Positions 24,401 through 37,772 of a stretch of 64,000 bases of DNA are shown piece after piece; position 1 is the stretch's first letter, and the number at the start of each line of letters is the position of its first letter. The DNA lies in the NCBI GenBank assembly GCA_002110485.1, contig MOWL01000045.1, positions 62,001 through 126,000 of the forward strand, given 5' to 3'. A program made the position numbers and the translations under genes. This DNA is from Emergomyces orientalis. Its lineage: Eukaryota; Ascomycota; Eurotiomycetes; Onygenales; Ajellomycetaceae. The notes beneath the pieces were generated by a model that saw only the letters and a program-made list of their open reading frames with translations, made no database searches and was not told the origin of the DNA.

Positions 24401-25055
24401 ACTTGCAGAATCCCACCTCCTTCGATTTTTCAAAGAACAATGGAAGATGGCAATAATTGTTAATTGCGCTCATGGGCTTCTGTGGGGATTTCAGTTGTTC
24501 ATGGGGGCTGTGATTGGTGCAATATGTGGACCAACAGGGGGGCCTGGGAAAACTCCGAAAAAAACTTGAACTAAGTTTTTTGCTTCACAAGATCTGAACA
24601 ACACTCCAAGCTTACGGGCACCATCTGTTCGCATGATTAGGTTGCTGGTCAAAAGTGCCTCCTTTTCATTTTTATTCCAATGCTACCCCAAACTGGAATT
24701 ATTCACCGCTACCAATCCCCTTCCTGTCTCGGCTAACTACGGTCCATCCATGTATGAGTAGAAGATGGCATGGAGGCGAAACGTCCGCTGCTACATTATT
24801 GCGATACTAGGTCAAATAAAACACTAAATAATGCATCTTATGTGGGGATAAGCATTCTAGGGCTGGAGAATCCAAAGGCCGAGGTTTAAGCTAAAAGCAC
24901 CTGCATTCCCGCCGCTGCACGACTTCCTTTCCCTCTCCGCCCAGTAGAGTTTTCCCTCCTTCATTCGCTCTTTACCTTTCAAGTGGTGCACCCACGCAGT
25001 CACTCTCCTTTCTTGTGTGATACTGCCAGAGGATAAGGATAAGGGGATAGGCATC
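15475..25055. other. 9.6-kb gene-poor region between cap20-like and ptr2
   Basis: Both flanking genes point away, so this is one very long divergent intergenic region. Base composition is near that of genes, not the AT-rich transposon type. Open frames are short and overlap on both strands. Three that were weighed are 21356-21000 minus (118 codons, one hydrophobic stretch), 23220-23630 plus (136 codons) and 16666-16328 minus (112 codons); none has a recognisable motif or clear splice partners. There is a hairpin at about 18877-18896 (CTACCTACC...GGTAGGTAG), long pyrimidine runs at 17415-17445 and 18505-18575, and a T-run at 24217-24230. Confidence 0.6.
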
Positions 25056-27175
25056 ATGGCTGAACAGAAGATCGACGGAGTTCAGTGAGTTTTCTTCTCT
25101 CAATCCTTTGTCTTCGTTTGAACACTCAGGGTTTTCGCACTGGCTGTGTCGCGTTGGGGTTTGGGCTAATCAAACATTCAAAGGCTTCACGAACAACTTG
25201 CTGCCGGTAACCTCGATGAAAAGAAACGTTTGGGTGCAGATAATATTGACACGAACGGAAACGCAGTCGCTTTCGACTCCAGTTCTTCAGATAAGGAGAA
25301 CATCTTAACCCCGGACGGAGAGGAACCGACAGAGCACGAAAAAGCTTCTCTGCAACATGTTGCTGAAAACCTCCCCTTCTCAGCATGGCTCGTTGCGGGT
25401 GTCGAGCTCGCTGAGCGCTTCACTTACTACGGAATGAACGGCTTGTTCCAAAATTATGTGCAGCGGCCTTTAGATGGCAGTTTGGGCCGAGGAGCCCTTG
25501 GTATGTCTTTAACATATTCACACCATATATCTATCTGAAATCGCGAGGAAATATCCTTACATTTATTTTACCTTTAGGCCTGGGTCGCCAGGGTGCAACC
25601 GGTTTGGTCACATTTTTCCAATTTTGGTGCTACGGTAAGTGGCAACAACTATCAGCTCCCATTTCTCTTCAACCTAGGGTGATCATTCATGCTAAGGGTT
25701 TAATCTCAGTGACACCTATCTTTGGTGCTATCGTTGCGGATCAATACTTGGGAAAATACATGGCCATCTTCTGGTTTTGCATCGTGTATATTATCGGTCT
25801 TCTCATCCTGCTCCTAACATCAATCCCCACTGCACTCGCAAATGGTGCCGGCCTCGGTGGCTTCGTCGTTGCGATTATCATCATCGGTATCGGCACTGGA
25901 GGAATCAAATCCAACGTGGCACCCCTTATCGCTGACCAATACACTCGGAAGAAGATGGCTGTTAAGACCAACAAGAAGGGTGAGCGCGTCATTATTGACC
26001 CCTCTCTGACCATTCAGCGAATCTACATGGTGTTCTATGCCTGTATCAACATTGGCTCGCTTTCTCTTCTCGCCACTCCATATATGGAAAGAGATGTTGG
26101 CTTCTGGTCTGCGTTTCTTCTCACGCTCTGTGTGTTCATCGTTGGAACGGCTGTCTTGATCCTCGGGCGTAAATATTACATCGTCCGTCCCCCAAAGGGA
26201 TCGATCATCACCAATGCGTTCAAGGCCATTTGGGTCATGGTTAGGAGCCGGAACATGAATGCCCCCAAAAACTCTTTCCAGCTGGAGCATGGTGGAGGCC
26301 GGACATTTCCGTGGAATGACCACTTTGTGGACGAACTCAAACGTGCACTCGTTGCCTGCCAGGTGTTCGCGTTTTATCCTATCTACTGGGTGGTGTATGG
26401 TCAATTCTCTGGAAACTTTGTGGCACAAGGTACGTAACAATGTTCTTTATGACGGAGGAAGGAAACCAAGCAATAAATAAAGTATATATGCTAATAATCA
26501 CATGCAGCTGGCCAAATGGAAGGACATGGTATTCCAAATGATCTCATGCAGAACTTCGACCCGATCGCCATCATCGTCTTCATCCCAATCCTCGACCGCA
26601 TTGTATACCCCATTCTGCAACGGTTACACATCCCATTCCGCCCGATTAGCCGCATCACCCTCGGATTCATCGTCGGTTCATTGGCAATGATGTACGCAGC
26701 CATCGTCCAGCACCTCATCTACTCCGCCGGACCATGCTACGAGCACCCGCACTGTGACCTCTCGATCGTCGACGGCGTCGCACTTGGCAATCATGTGCAC
26801 ATCGGTATCCAAACACCAGCATACGTCCTCATCGGTATCTCCGAGATCTTCGCCAGTGTCTCTGGTCTTGAGTACGCGTATACCAAAGCGCCGCCCTCCA
26901 TGAAGAGTTTCGTGCAGGCGATGTATCTCCTGACCAACGCTTTCGGCTCCGCTCTTGGAGAAGCCCTGCTCCCAGCCGCCTACGACCCGGCCATCCTGTG
27001 GATGTTTGTCGGCCTCTGTGGCGGATCGTTCGTTTGCGGTATCATTTTCTGGTTCACGTTCCGGAAACTTAATGACCAGGAGGATGCGATGAACGCGCTT
27101 GACCTTACTGATGAGGACGAAGATATGGATGAGAAGGTGGAGCGAGTGTCTAGCAAGGAAACCGAGCGGGCATAA
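25056..27175 (+). CDS. ptr2: Di/tripeptide transporter of the POT/PTR2 family
   Basis: Five exons: 25056-25084, 25184-25500, 25578-25634, 25710-26429 and 26508-27175, 596 aa, the usual length for fungal PTR2. The first exon codes for only nine residues plus two bases. Motifs include ELAERFTYYGM at the first membrane segment, IFGAIVADQYLGKY, GTGGIKSNVAPLIADQY and FYACINIGSLS, the PTR2 signatures; about twelve membrane helices can be read. It imports small peptides with protons across the plasma membrane. The tail is acidic (DEDEDMDEKVE) and cytosolic. The long upstream region may carry nitrogen-source control, but no site was identified with confidence. Confidence 0.95.
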
Positions 27176-28829
27176 TTCTTTTTTTTGTGGTTTGACGTTA
27201 CAGGGTTATTACGTATGACTCGGTGTATATAAATATATGCATATGGGGTGTGAGGCTGTAAGTCGCGCAGGGCATGTCACCCCCTCTTTTTCTTTCTTTC
27301 TCCTTTTAACAAAAAGGGAAGGGGAATTTCTTTTAATACCCCTTTACCTTTGCGTTTCTGAAGTACCTTTTACCCAAATGCCGCAGATCACATCCTTAGT
27401 GGCGCTATTATACGTAGCCCGATATAGAGAAAATTTCCACTTCTTTCAATATCCGTTGTTTTTAATGTAAGGTAAATTACTATATTAGGTGAACGGTTTC
27501 GTTTCATACTATATTATTCTGTTGGTGCCTATTTGCTCGATAGAATGTTTCAGTCGAATTTTGGTGTTCATAAATGCGCATGACCAATGAGGAGGGGTAA
27601 GGGGGAATGGGGAGGAAATGAAGGGGGCTGCATCTTGCAGCTGTAATACCATGCTCCCCCCCTTAAGAACCATAAAATATCAGACGATGGTTCATATCTG
27701 GGAACTGGGGCTAGGTTGGTTGGGTCGGTTTCAGCCGACCCCATGAGGGCTTCAAGGAGCGATCACGAATATGCCTGAAAATTGAAGAAATGGAGGGGGG
27801 GAAAGATATTGAACCCAAGGGCAAACATCCCTGCCACAATTTATCTGAGCGATGCACACCCCTCCCCCATGGCGCTTGAAGAAAAATCCGTGGCTTCGAA
27901 GAAATATGATCGATCACCTTCCTCTTTCTCCAGCCCAGTAACATGGTAATTGGTCGCCCTGCAAAATAAACAAATATTAGTGTACCAGAGAATGGCCATT
28001 GCCCTCTTCTGCCTTCCAGGGTTTTGTCGATCAGCCAACACCCTCAAGTCCGAAAGGTTCCCAGTTTTGAATCCTCATGCGACATCTTGCGATAAACCCG
28101 AGATATGCACAATCTCATTATTCATGGCCCAGGTTCCCACCAGCCCCACCCTTGGGGATCCGCAACACCACAAGGTGATCATCCGCGTTTTGTCTTAATG
28201 ATAAACAAAAGCATATTCAAAATTTGGGGGGGGGGGGGAACCTTGGAGTTAATTGTGAACAAGTCAAAGTTTTTGTGTGTTTTGCGCCGTGTAGATAACA
28301 GGATACCTGCTCCATTTTCACAAATGACCTGGCCATCTTTGCAGTGCAACCGAGCAGTCAGATGGTGGGTTGGAGAGGAGGCTAAAATGGCAGTTGATTG
28401 GTTGGTAAACGCCTTGGCCCACGCTAAATAGTTTTTAGCCACCATATATAAATTGGACCGACACCAGCTACCCGGGACAGGTAAACCACCACTGCCACCA
28501 CCACCGTTATTTTTTATTTTTACTTGCTTGTTGCCGGGTGACAAATTGTGGACCCGACGTGACATGGACCAAACGGACAGTGTTGCTTCATCCACGGATT
28601 CCCAACTGACTCCAGCCCCTGAGATGAACCGTGGAATTCATGTTTACTCTGCCCGTTTCATCCTCTTTGACAGACTGAATACCTAGTGCGGCGTGCACCG
28701 AAAATGGTTGAAATGACCTAAATATACCCTATTCCTAATACTAGCTACTTCGCCCGCTCGATACGGGGGCCAGGAGTATATTTTAATGTCTTGTACCAAT
28801 GGATAAATAAACTCAATGCATGGGAATAG
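27176..28829. other. Intergenic, no recognisable gene
   Basis: 3' flank of the transporter and about 1.5 kb of non-coding sequence. A run of 13 G lies at about 28227-28239. Small open frames on both strands lack motifs. Confidence 0.55.
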
Positions 28830-29560
28830 ATGTGTATGAGGACATCATTTCAATATGTGGCAACAACAGACAAACAATCAACCACATTCTATGTTGACCT
28901 GGCACTGATTGTGTTGTTGTTTTTACTCTTCACTACAATCTCATCTGCCATCACAATCAGCTCACAAAAGAATATGTGAATTTCAAAGCAGAAAATTACA
29001 ATCATACACTTGACCATGGGGTAAGAAAAGTTGAATTTGACTTCAATGATTGACCAGAAAATCTTCAATGCAGATACAATTCAACATCACTATCTCATTT
29101 CATTAAAGCTACATACAGTAGTCATATCTCACACACTGTTATACACTCTTAAGAATAAGGGATTTCTTCATATTTCTCAAGAACCTTATTCTATTTATCT
29201 CTACCCTAGTACCTATCTCCCGGTGTTGGGGGTGGCAAGAGTATTAGTGATGAGTGTGGTGTTTTTTGCAGTGAGTGCTTGGAGTTGATCATGGCTGAAA
29301 TTGTGAGCTCAAATCTGATATAATAATGAACCTTTGTTTTGCATCATGTATTATGACTTTGAAATTGTGGGCCTAAGTTTGAAGAAATTTATTTTTGTAT
29401 CATGTTCAACTGTTTCTATGGAAATCATTTATAAACAAGAGATAAAGCAGGTGAAAGCAGAATGACTTCTTCTCTTATGCAGTAGTTCTTTTTCCTCTTC
29501 ACTTTTCATTTTGCTCTGCATATTTTTCTTCTTGCTCTCTCTCATTTACCATCCATCATT
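28830..29560. repeat. AT-rich tract, probable decayed repeat upstream of the chitinase
   Basis: The sequence turns AT-rich and rich in CA/TG and TA dinucleotides, with no extended frame. This looks like the RIP-damaged transposon tract at the left edge, but no family can be named. It lies within about 150-900 bp of the chitinase start. Confidence 0.35.
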
Positions 29561-29696
29561 GTCTTGCTCTGTGAGTGGTTTATTACCCACCCATTTGTTT
29601 ACTGCATCAAATCCAACCAACACATTCCATCCAACTGCATAACACGCTCTTTTATTTCTATTCCTGTGGTAAGGCTCATCTGCAGTGGTCTGGATC

Positions 29697-32558
29697 ATGG
29701 GGCCCTATCATCAGGCATACCGATCCGACAAGGAGGGCGAAAATCAGGAATTTGCATGGGCTGAGCGTGACAAAATGACCCAACTGCCATTGCAATTCCA
29801 GTTGCCAGGTGTAGAGAAGGCGGAATACGACATTCCTGCTGGCGGCGGCGGCAGTGGTTTATTTATGAAACACCGCCCACAGTGTCGTTCGCTGTTCTTC
29901 TGCATTGTCGTGCTACTGTTGCTCAGTGTTGGTTCAATATTCTACAATTTCCACGTATCTGCTCCTGGATCTGGCAACGTTACGAACTATATCAACGACC
30001 ATATTACTGTTTGGCAAACCACGACGAAAACTGTTATTGTTACTGCTGCGACTGTTGCTGCTGCTGCTACTGGCGATTCTACTGCCGATATCATTGCAGT
30101 TAACACTCTGCCGTCATTGAGGCATAAATCTCCACGCTACTACGACAGCTCGTGCCCCAGCTCTCCGGGCCCAAATCCTCCCAGTGCTAGCCAAGCGGAT
30201 CCAAATCCGCCCAGCCCCGACCCGCCCAGCGCCAGCTCTCCCAATTCAATTCCACTCTGCCCCGACCCGCCCAGCGCCAGCTCTCCCAGTTCAGATCCTC
30301 CCAGCCCCAGCCCAGCCAGTTCAATTCCACTCTGCCCCGACCCGCCCAGCCCCAGTTCTTCCAGTCTCAGCCCGCCCAGCGCCAGCTCTCCCAGCTCAGA
30401 TCCTCCCAGCCCCGGCCCAGCCAGTTCAATTCCACCCTGCCCCGACCCGCCCAGCGCCAGCTCTCCCAGTTCAGATCTTCCCAGCCCCAGCCCAGCCAGT
30501 TCAATTCCACCCTGCCCCGACCCGCCCAGCGCCAGCTCTCCCATCGCTACCCCTCCCAATCCAAGCCCGCCTAGCTCCAGCCCAGATAGTTCAATTCCGC
30601 CCAGCCCCGACCCGCCCAGCACCAGCTCTCCCATCCCTATCCCTCCCAGTCCAAGCCCGCCTAGCCCGTCAGGAAGCATGTCGGACCCCGAGGGGTTTAA
30701 GTCTGTCGTGTACTTCGTCAACTGGGTAAGTTTATGTGGTTGAGGATCATTGTTTCAAGTTGTTGATTCCTTCTTTTCGATTTTGTGCGACCTTGCACAT
30801 GAGTTTTACGGTTGATTATCCGTTTGTATAACGCAATGCGTGTGGATGTTCGACAGGGATCTCATCTTCGAGGTCATTGTTTAACGGGCCTATATGCCGA
30901 GAATTATTCCCCGAATCACGCCCGAACACTTTTCCTTTGTCCCCTTTTTTTTTACTAACCATTTACTTGCCCTTTATTTATTTTCATTTTCGTTAACTTT
31001 GTGGCTGCTGATTCACCTCATGAAATAGGCCATCTACGGTCGTAACTACTACCCGGAAAATCTACCAGCGTCGAAGCTGACGCATGTTCTGTATGCGTTT
31101 GCGAATGTTCGCCCCGAGACCGGAGAAGTGTACGTTTTTCCGCCATTGCCACTCATTTATCTTTCTATTTTGTTTGCTTTAAAAGTTATATCTATCTGAC
31201 ATTCGGCCGCCTTTTATTTAGCTATCTGTCCGATACCTGGTCCGATACCGACAAACATTTCCCAACTGATTCGTGGGGCGAAGCCGGCACAAATGTGTAT
31301 GGCTGTGTCAAGCAGCTCTTCTTGCTGAAGAAGAAAAACCGAAATATGAAGGTCCTGCTTTCCATTGGTGGCTGGACCTATTCTAAGAATTTCCCCCAGG
31401 CCGCCAGCACGCCAGCTGGTCGAGCTAAGTTCGCTGAAACCGCCACGAAGTTGCTTCTTGATTTAGGATTTGATGGTAAGTGTTGCCGTCATTTACAGAA
31501 GTATGGTCAAAGATTCCAAGCAAGGACTAACCCGGCTTTGTGACACGGACAGGACTCGACGTTGACTGGGAGTATCCCAAAAGTATGTAATTCGCATATC
31601 CCTTTCATGGAATTGAGTAGCATTCGCTAATCACCACGATCAGATGACGAGGAAGCAAGGAACTTTGTGGAACTTCTTAAAGCAACAAGAGAGGTATGAT
31701 TGTTCGGTGCTTCTATGCTGCCGGCTACCCTAGTGCCAAACTGATTCTCGATATTTTCACCAGGCACTTAATAACGCAGCCAAAGATCGCAAGTTCCTTC
31801 TCACCATCGCTTGCCCAGCTGGTATGTATTCATCTGCCCAGTGCCATCATTCTCTTCGATCAAGCTACTGATGTGCATTTTCAGGCCCCAACAATTTCAG
31901 GAAACTCCGTCTCAAAGAAATGACACCATACCTGGACTTCTACAACTTAATGGCATACGACTATTCCGGAAGCTGGGACACGATAGCTGGCCACCAATCA
32001 AACCTTGAAGTCTCCCAACTCAATCCCAAATCGACCCCTTTCTCTACCAAGGCAGCCCTTGACTATTACCTCGGCGAGGGTGGCGTGCCAGCCTCCAACT
32101 TGGTCTTGGGCATGCCATTATATGGACGCGCATTTGCTAACACCGATGGCCCTGGAACACCTTTCAAAGGCAATGGCGGCACCGGCAGCTTTGAGCCCGG
32201 GATTTGGGACTACAAAGAACTTCCCAAAGGCGGAGCGGAGGAGAAAATAGAACACGTTGGCGGGGGTGGTTGCGGTGCATCATGGAGTTATGATCCAGCC
32301 TCTCGCGTAATGATCTCGTATGATACCGTGTCGATGGTCGAGGAGAAGACGAAATATATCATTGAGAAGGGGCTCGGTGGCGGGATGTGGTGGGAGGCGA
32401 GCGGTGATAGGGATCCCGGGACTGCAAGTAAGGCGAAGGGAAGTCTTATTGGCACGTTTGTTGAAGGGGTTGGGGGAAAGTTGGAGCAAATGCAGAATTC
32501 GCTCTCGTATCCGGAGAGTCAGTATGACAATCTGAGGGCCCAGTTTCCCGATGGGTAG
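29697..32558 (+). CDS. GH18 chitinase with N-terminal membrane anchor and Pro/Ser stalk
   Basis: Seven exons: 29697-30725, 31029-31129, 31222-31475, 31553-31582, 31644-31693, 31764-31821 and 31885-32558, 731 aa. A cytosolic N-terminus of about 63 residues precedes a single hydrophobic segment (residues 64-84, LFFCIVVLLLLSVGS) with no cleavage signature, so a type II anchor is likely. A stalk of Pro/Ser repeats (about 155-330) leads to the catalytic domain: VYFVNWAIYGR, LLSIGGWTYS, the DGLDVDWEYP box assembled across exons 3-4, MAYDYSGSW and GGMWWEASGD. All key residues are present. It should hydrolyse chitin at the cell surface. The catalytic part resembles Cts1/ChiB-type enzymes, which usually lack such an anchor and stalk. 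The start is the first ATG in frame. Confidence 0.93.
30180..30670 (+). repeat. Coding minisatellite of the chitinase stalk (about 75-bp unit)
   Basis: Five imperfect repeats of roughly 25 codons, each with a core like SIPxCPDPPSASSP followed by SSDPPSPSPAS. Unit length varies by whole codons. The bias also opens a Gly-rich frame on the opposite strand, which is not a gene. Such arrays often vary in copy number between strains. Confidence 0.85.
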
Positions 32559-33022
32559 ATGAGGAAAGTCATAATGGTCGTTGTGGTATCTTGTACTCTG
32601 TCTGGAGGATTGTGTAATGAATGTTTTTGTATTTCCGCTGATGTTTGACATGTTATGCCTTCCTCTTTCGTTCTTCGTCCAATGTTTGGCATAATTCTAC
32701 TAATGGTTTTGGTGACAGAAGATGATGATATGCTTTGCATTTTTTTTCTTGATTTTCTCTCACATCTCGTACCCATTTTCCTTTGTCCATACATAACAAT
32801 AAGCTAGAAAAAAACAGTTATATGAGAGCAATAATACACATGTATATGTTTACGCTAACGTTTATGCAATTTTGTCTACAAATTATTTGGGGCCAAATGA
32901 GGAGAAAATAGAAAGCGTTTAAACGTCTGAATCCGATTGTTCACAATCTAAAATACAGGCCCAGGTACTTATTTTCCCCCTTCCCATACCGACTCAGATA
33001 TCTAACTCCAATCCTCACCAAA
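32559..33022. other. Convergent 3' flanks of chitinase and ubiquitin-S27a
   Basis: 464 bp between two stop codons. AT-rich, no gene; it holds the 3' UTRs of both genes. Confidence 0.6.
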
Positions 33023-33681
<659 letters not shown>

Positions 33682-34722
33682 TTTGACGGAGGCCTGTGGT
33701 GAGAGGGTGATTAGTTATGAATTTTCCCGGGTATTTTATGACATCGACCAGATATGCAACATGGCCACCCTCCTGCCAAAGCGAATTCGGCCAATGAGTG
33801 GGTTCAGGAAAGCTAGGTGGGAATGTTGGAAGATGCGAATCTTGGGAAGTTGCTCATTTAACATACCTCGACAATTTGTCTTCCTTAACCTTCCTGTGCA
33901 AATCGTTGATGATGTTTGAAATGCCCGGGTTTGTTCCACCCGAAAATATTGATACGAAGGCTTGTTGTGGATCACGTGCAGCATAAATGGAATGACTAAT
34001 CGTATAGTTGACTGACAACCGACAGGGCTGAGGTACGCTAACCCCGATCTGAAGTTGCTGGGCCAACGATCTTTGTTTTGGAGCTGCAGCATCGATCTCC
34101 GGTCATTCCAAAGATTGTCTACTGCGACAACCTAGACAACGACATTGCTTTGCTCAATGCCGACGACGGAGTGCGTTTCCCATTGTCATCCTACTACATC
34201 TCATCCGTTATTTCTCTCCTTCATACATGGTTATAGAATACCCCCGATAGTACTGCCTTTCACTCTATCTTCCATTGAAATTCTACCTTTTGGAGCTTAA
34301 CGTACGTGGGGTGGTGTACCGCTGTTGCATCGCTGCATTTCCGTTGGATCCCGTCCCTGAGATCCATTTTAACTCCATCTTGATCCAGAATTGGTTGGTG
34401 AGAATATTGGATACATTATTATTGATTATTGCGCCCTAACATTCTCGACTACCCAGCCATACTTCTATATTCTAAGGTCATGGTTCTTCAAAACTGTTCT
34501 CTCCCCCTTTGCTTCCATATATCATTTTATTGAAAGATTTCACGCAAAACCTTGCGGGCCCACTGATTACTTCCAATTTTTCGGACGGCGCATGGTCTCC
34601 GAGGTGCAATCTCGAAATAATAATTTTATAACTTGAGCAGGACGGAAACGACAACTTATTCGAGGCACCTAGAATTCCTCATCGCAATCAACTTTTCTAG
34701 CTTGCCTGCCGTCGACCCAGAT
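33682..34722. promoter_or_regulatory. Divergent intergenic region between ubiquitin-S27a and Ace2-type gene
   Basis: About 1 kb that must carry both promoters and 5' UTRs. Pyrimidine-rich stretches precede each gene. A plus-strand open stretch from 34041 reads somewhat like coding sequence (IPKIVYCDNLDNDIALLN) but has no start or clear splice partners. Confidence 0.5.
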
Positions 34723-36708
34723 ATGCAGGGATATCATTCACATCGCAGAGGGCTAAGCCTCGACGCTGGTGTGTTGGGACGGTGTCATTATGCGCCTCCA
34801 CCTCCACCGCTTCTAATGAGCCCAAATTTGCCTCAGTTTTTAGAAATTTCCTGTCAACATAACGAGCGCCCAGCAGCCCAACGACCAAGCACTCCGAAAA
34901 AGCAGACTGGATCAGGTGAGTCTCGCTATTATACTAATGTAGGTATACCAAGCTAACAACAAGAAGACTCACTTCCTTTAACGCCCGCAACAACACCGTT
35001 CCGGAGATCAAAACAATTTTTCCAAAATTCCAAAAGCGTTCAGCTCTCACCAACAAGAAGACATGCAGAGCGAATTGTAGACAAGGATGGCTCCTCGTCA
35101 ATGCAACGAACAAGGTCGCTGCAAGGCGTCGTTGGAAGCAATTTCACTCGACAGAAAACACATGCTTTCTCTCCAACAAATACTGCATTTTTCGACTCCT
35201 TCGACAGTTTGTCTAACCAGCTGCCTGATCTTGGAGACGATGTATTTTCCGATTTCACTTTCCATCATGCTGAAGATCCAAAAAGTTCCGCTGTTTCTTT
35301 CGACCTATCACCTACTCTTGTCCACTCTTCTTTTAACTCACAGCAGGAACCTACAGACACGCAGTGCTCAGAACTCAACATTAATTCCACTCAGCCTAAA
35401 GTGCCAATTCTACCTGCTGTTCCTCTCATTCCTACATATCATCGAACTGCCAACTCAAGCCCATGCTCCTCGCCACAGAAGGTACCTCATTCGCCCCGGC
35501 CCATATCAATTGCTGACCTGAACTTGGGCGCCAACATCGACGCCTCCATTGAAGAAACCGGCATCACCAGTGACGACATTTCTGCATTTATTGAGGGTCC
35601 AGATGCTGTCGACAAAAGGTGGGTGTGTACGTATGGAGGTTGTAACAAAAGATTTGGAAGGAAAGAGAATATCAAATCTCATGTTCAGACCCATCTTGGG
35701 GATAGACAATACAAATGCAATCACTGCAACAAATGTTTCGTCCGCGGCCACGATCTAAAACGACATGCCAAAATCCATACAGGAATCAAGCCCTACCCGT
35801 GTGAGTGTGGTAATAGCTTTGCCCGTCAGGATGCCCTAACAAGACATAAACAACGAGGAATGTGCAGTGGCGCGTTTAAAGGAGCTATACGAAAGGTAGT
35901 CAAGCGTGGACGGCCACGAAAGCACAGGCCGGAGCAAGACGAACGGCAAAATAAAGCTACCAAGTCGCGCATTGCTGCAAGTGAAAAGTCATATGCGAGT
36001 TCGATTTCGGAAGCATCTTGCCTTTCGCTCGCTTCTCCCCCGAGTGAAAGCAACGATGCCGCGAGTGTACGTGAATCGAGTATCGGTGATGGCATGAATT
36101 ACCTACACAGTGATGGGTTCGGCTTACCCCCCGATGTGTTTACCTTCACACCTCCTGCCTCTCCAGGATTTAGCACCGGAAATGTGCCTTCACCCACCAG
36201 AAGTTTCCGTTCAATGACACCCACTATGGAAAGAAACTTTCTCGCTCTTTCTCCAACGAAAAGACCTCTCGATGATATCCCCGAAGAAGTCCCTGATATC
36301 CCACTTCTTCACCCAGAATCACCGGCCCCAGTGAAAAAAGAACGTCCAATCTCTTCCTCCCAATATTTACTGCCATCACCCGCAGAACCTACCTTCGCCG
36401 CTGCCCACGGCTCGGATTTTGACGTCTTCACCGCCAGCCAGGATACCACCCCTTCTATAACCACAACTTTTCATCAGAACGAACTTTCTTCTCTCGAAAT
36501 TCCATCTGGCGCCGCGGGTCTTCCAATGGAGCCAGGCGAGTCTCTTTCTTCCGGATATGATTCCGAACTCTTCCTCTCTACTACCCCGACTCAACGCGAC
36601 AACATTGCCGACCTAAGCCTCAGCGCGCAATTTTTCTCCGGGTCATTCTCACAGTACTCAGAGGACTTTTTCAGCAGTTTTTCGTCGGAAGCTGATAATG
36701 AAATATGA
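34723..36708 (+). CDS. ace2: Ace2/Swi5-type C2H2 zinc-finger transcription factor
   Basis: Two exons: 34723-34915 and 34964-36708, 645 aa. The intron is only 48 bp (GTGAGT ... CTAACAACAAG) but joins the frame cleanly, adding MQGYHSHRRGLSLDAG and a Pro-run before the part that would start at the internal ATG 35101. Three fingers lie at about residues 286-365: CTYGGCNKRF, CNHCNKCFVRGHDLKRH and the short CECGNSFARQDALTRH, with CSG after it; this spacing is the Ace2/Swi5 signature. A Lys/Arg-rich stretch with GRPRKHRPEQ follows as a possible NLS and AT-hook-like box. The rest is Ser/Pro-rich, with many SP/TP sites for kinases. Family members switch on cell-separation and chitinase genes and affect conidiation. 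Confidence 0.9.
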
Positions 36709-37772
36709 TGTGGTTTATGATGTGGTAAATTAAGACCTTAACCCTGGTATGATAAATGTATTGGTCGCTGACTAGCGTGCTCCCATTAAATTTGAAACAA
36801 TTAACACCGTGTGCCCGTGGGTAATGTGTAAAACTTATTATTATGGGTGGGAATGCATGTTATGATAGAAAATGATTGATTAGGCCTCTTTTATATTTCT
36901 GGACGTTGGGGCATGCTATCTGTTTTTTATGTGATTTTCGTATGTTTTGTTATCCTATACTCAGCTTGCCTACATCTCCGATTTCTATTTACTTTTATTT
37001 GTCTCTCTCGCCTTTTGTTCCTTTTGGTTTTGGAGCGCTGCTTTCGGATACGGGGTTTTCTTTAAATTTTCCCTATAACTTTTTTTCCTATTTTTCTTTA
37101 GGTTGTCTATTGTTCTCTTTTGGGAAACCGTATTTTGCTTCTTTCCTGGCCATTTCTCAATTTCGAGATAATTCTGTAACAACACATAATATTGGCGCGC
37201 AAGCCTTGAGATCCTGATTATCAAATGCAACGGCTTTAAAAAAGTCTACATGCACGGTTTATTCGTGTTTGCTTTGTGAAAGTTAGCCTTGAGCGACAAG
37301 GTAATTTTTTCTCTTTTCTTATCAAATTCACCTCCTCTCTTTTTCCTCTATTCTATATTAATTGGGGCTATTTGTTTAGCTCTGTCCTGCTGCTACTTTT
37401 TATTGTTTGATTCGTGTATAGCAGGATTCTCACCTGCCACTCTTGTGTGGAGGGCTAACTATCTTTCAAGTATTTTGTATTTAAACAACCCTCGGCATAT
37501 ATCCACTATTTACATACCTACCGTATTAGTCAAATAATAAAACAATTCCTAATAACCATATGAAAATTTGCTAATCTAAACTATATCGACCATATTCTGC
37601 ATAATATATGCTCCGGACCACCGAAACTCCGTTCCTTGATTGGAAATATATATAATCCGTGTCGGTAAACGCGATAGAAACACATCTGCCCTAATAGAAC
37701 CCTCATCCCATAAAACACCGTACCAAAATCGCTAAGCATTAAAACAAGAGGGACGTGGAAGCAGGAAGCCAC
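36709..37772. other. Convergent 3' flanks of Ace2-type gene and RNase T2
   Basis: About 1.06 kb, T-rich on the + strand, no gene seen. Confidence 0.55.

Noticed and set aside
25820..26440. 206-codon minus-strand ORF inside the peptide transporter
   Set aside because: Shadow of the PTR2 exon 4, with no domain or start context of its own.
28227..28239. G13 run as a G-quadruplex
   Set aside because: A single homopolymer without further G-tracts nearby.
30140..30721. 193-codon Gly/Leu-rich minus-strand ORF
   Set aside because: It is the antisense of the Pro/Ser repeat of the chitinase; the frame stays open because of the repeat bias.
34041..34230. Protein-like plus frame (IPKIVYCDNLDN...)
   Set aside because: No ATG or convincing acceptor and donor; kept only as a remark in the intergenic entry.
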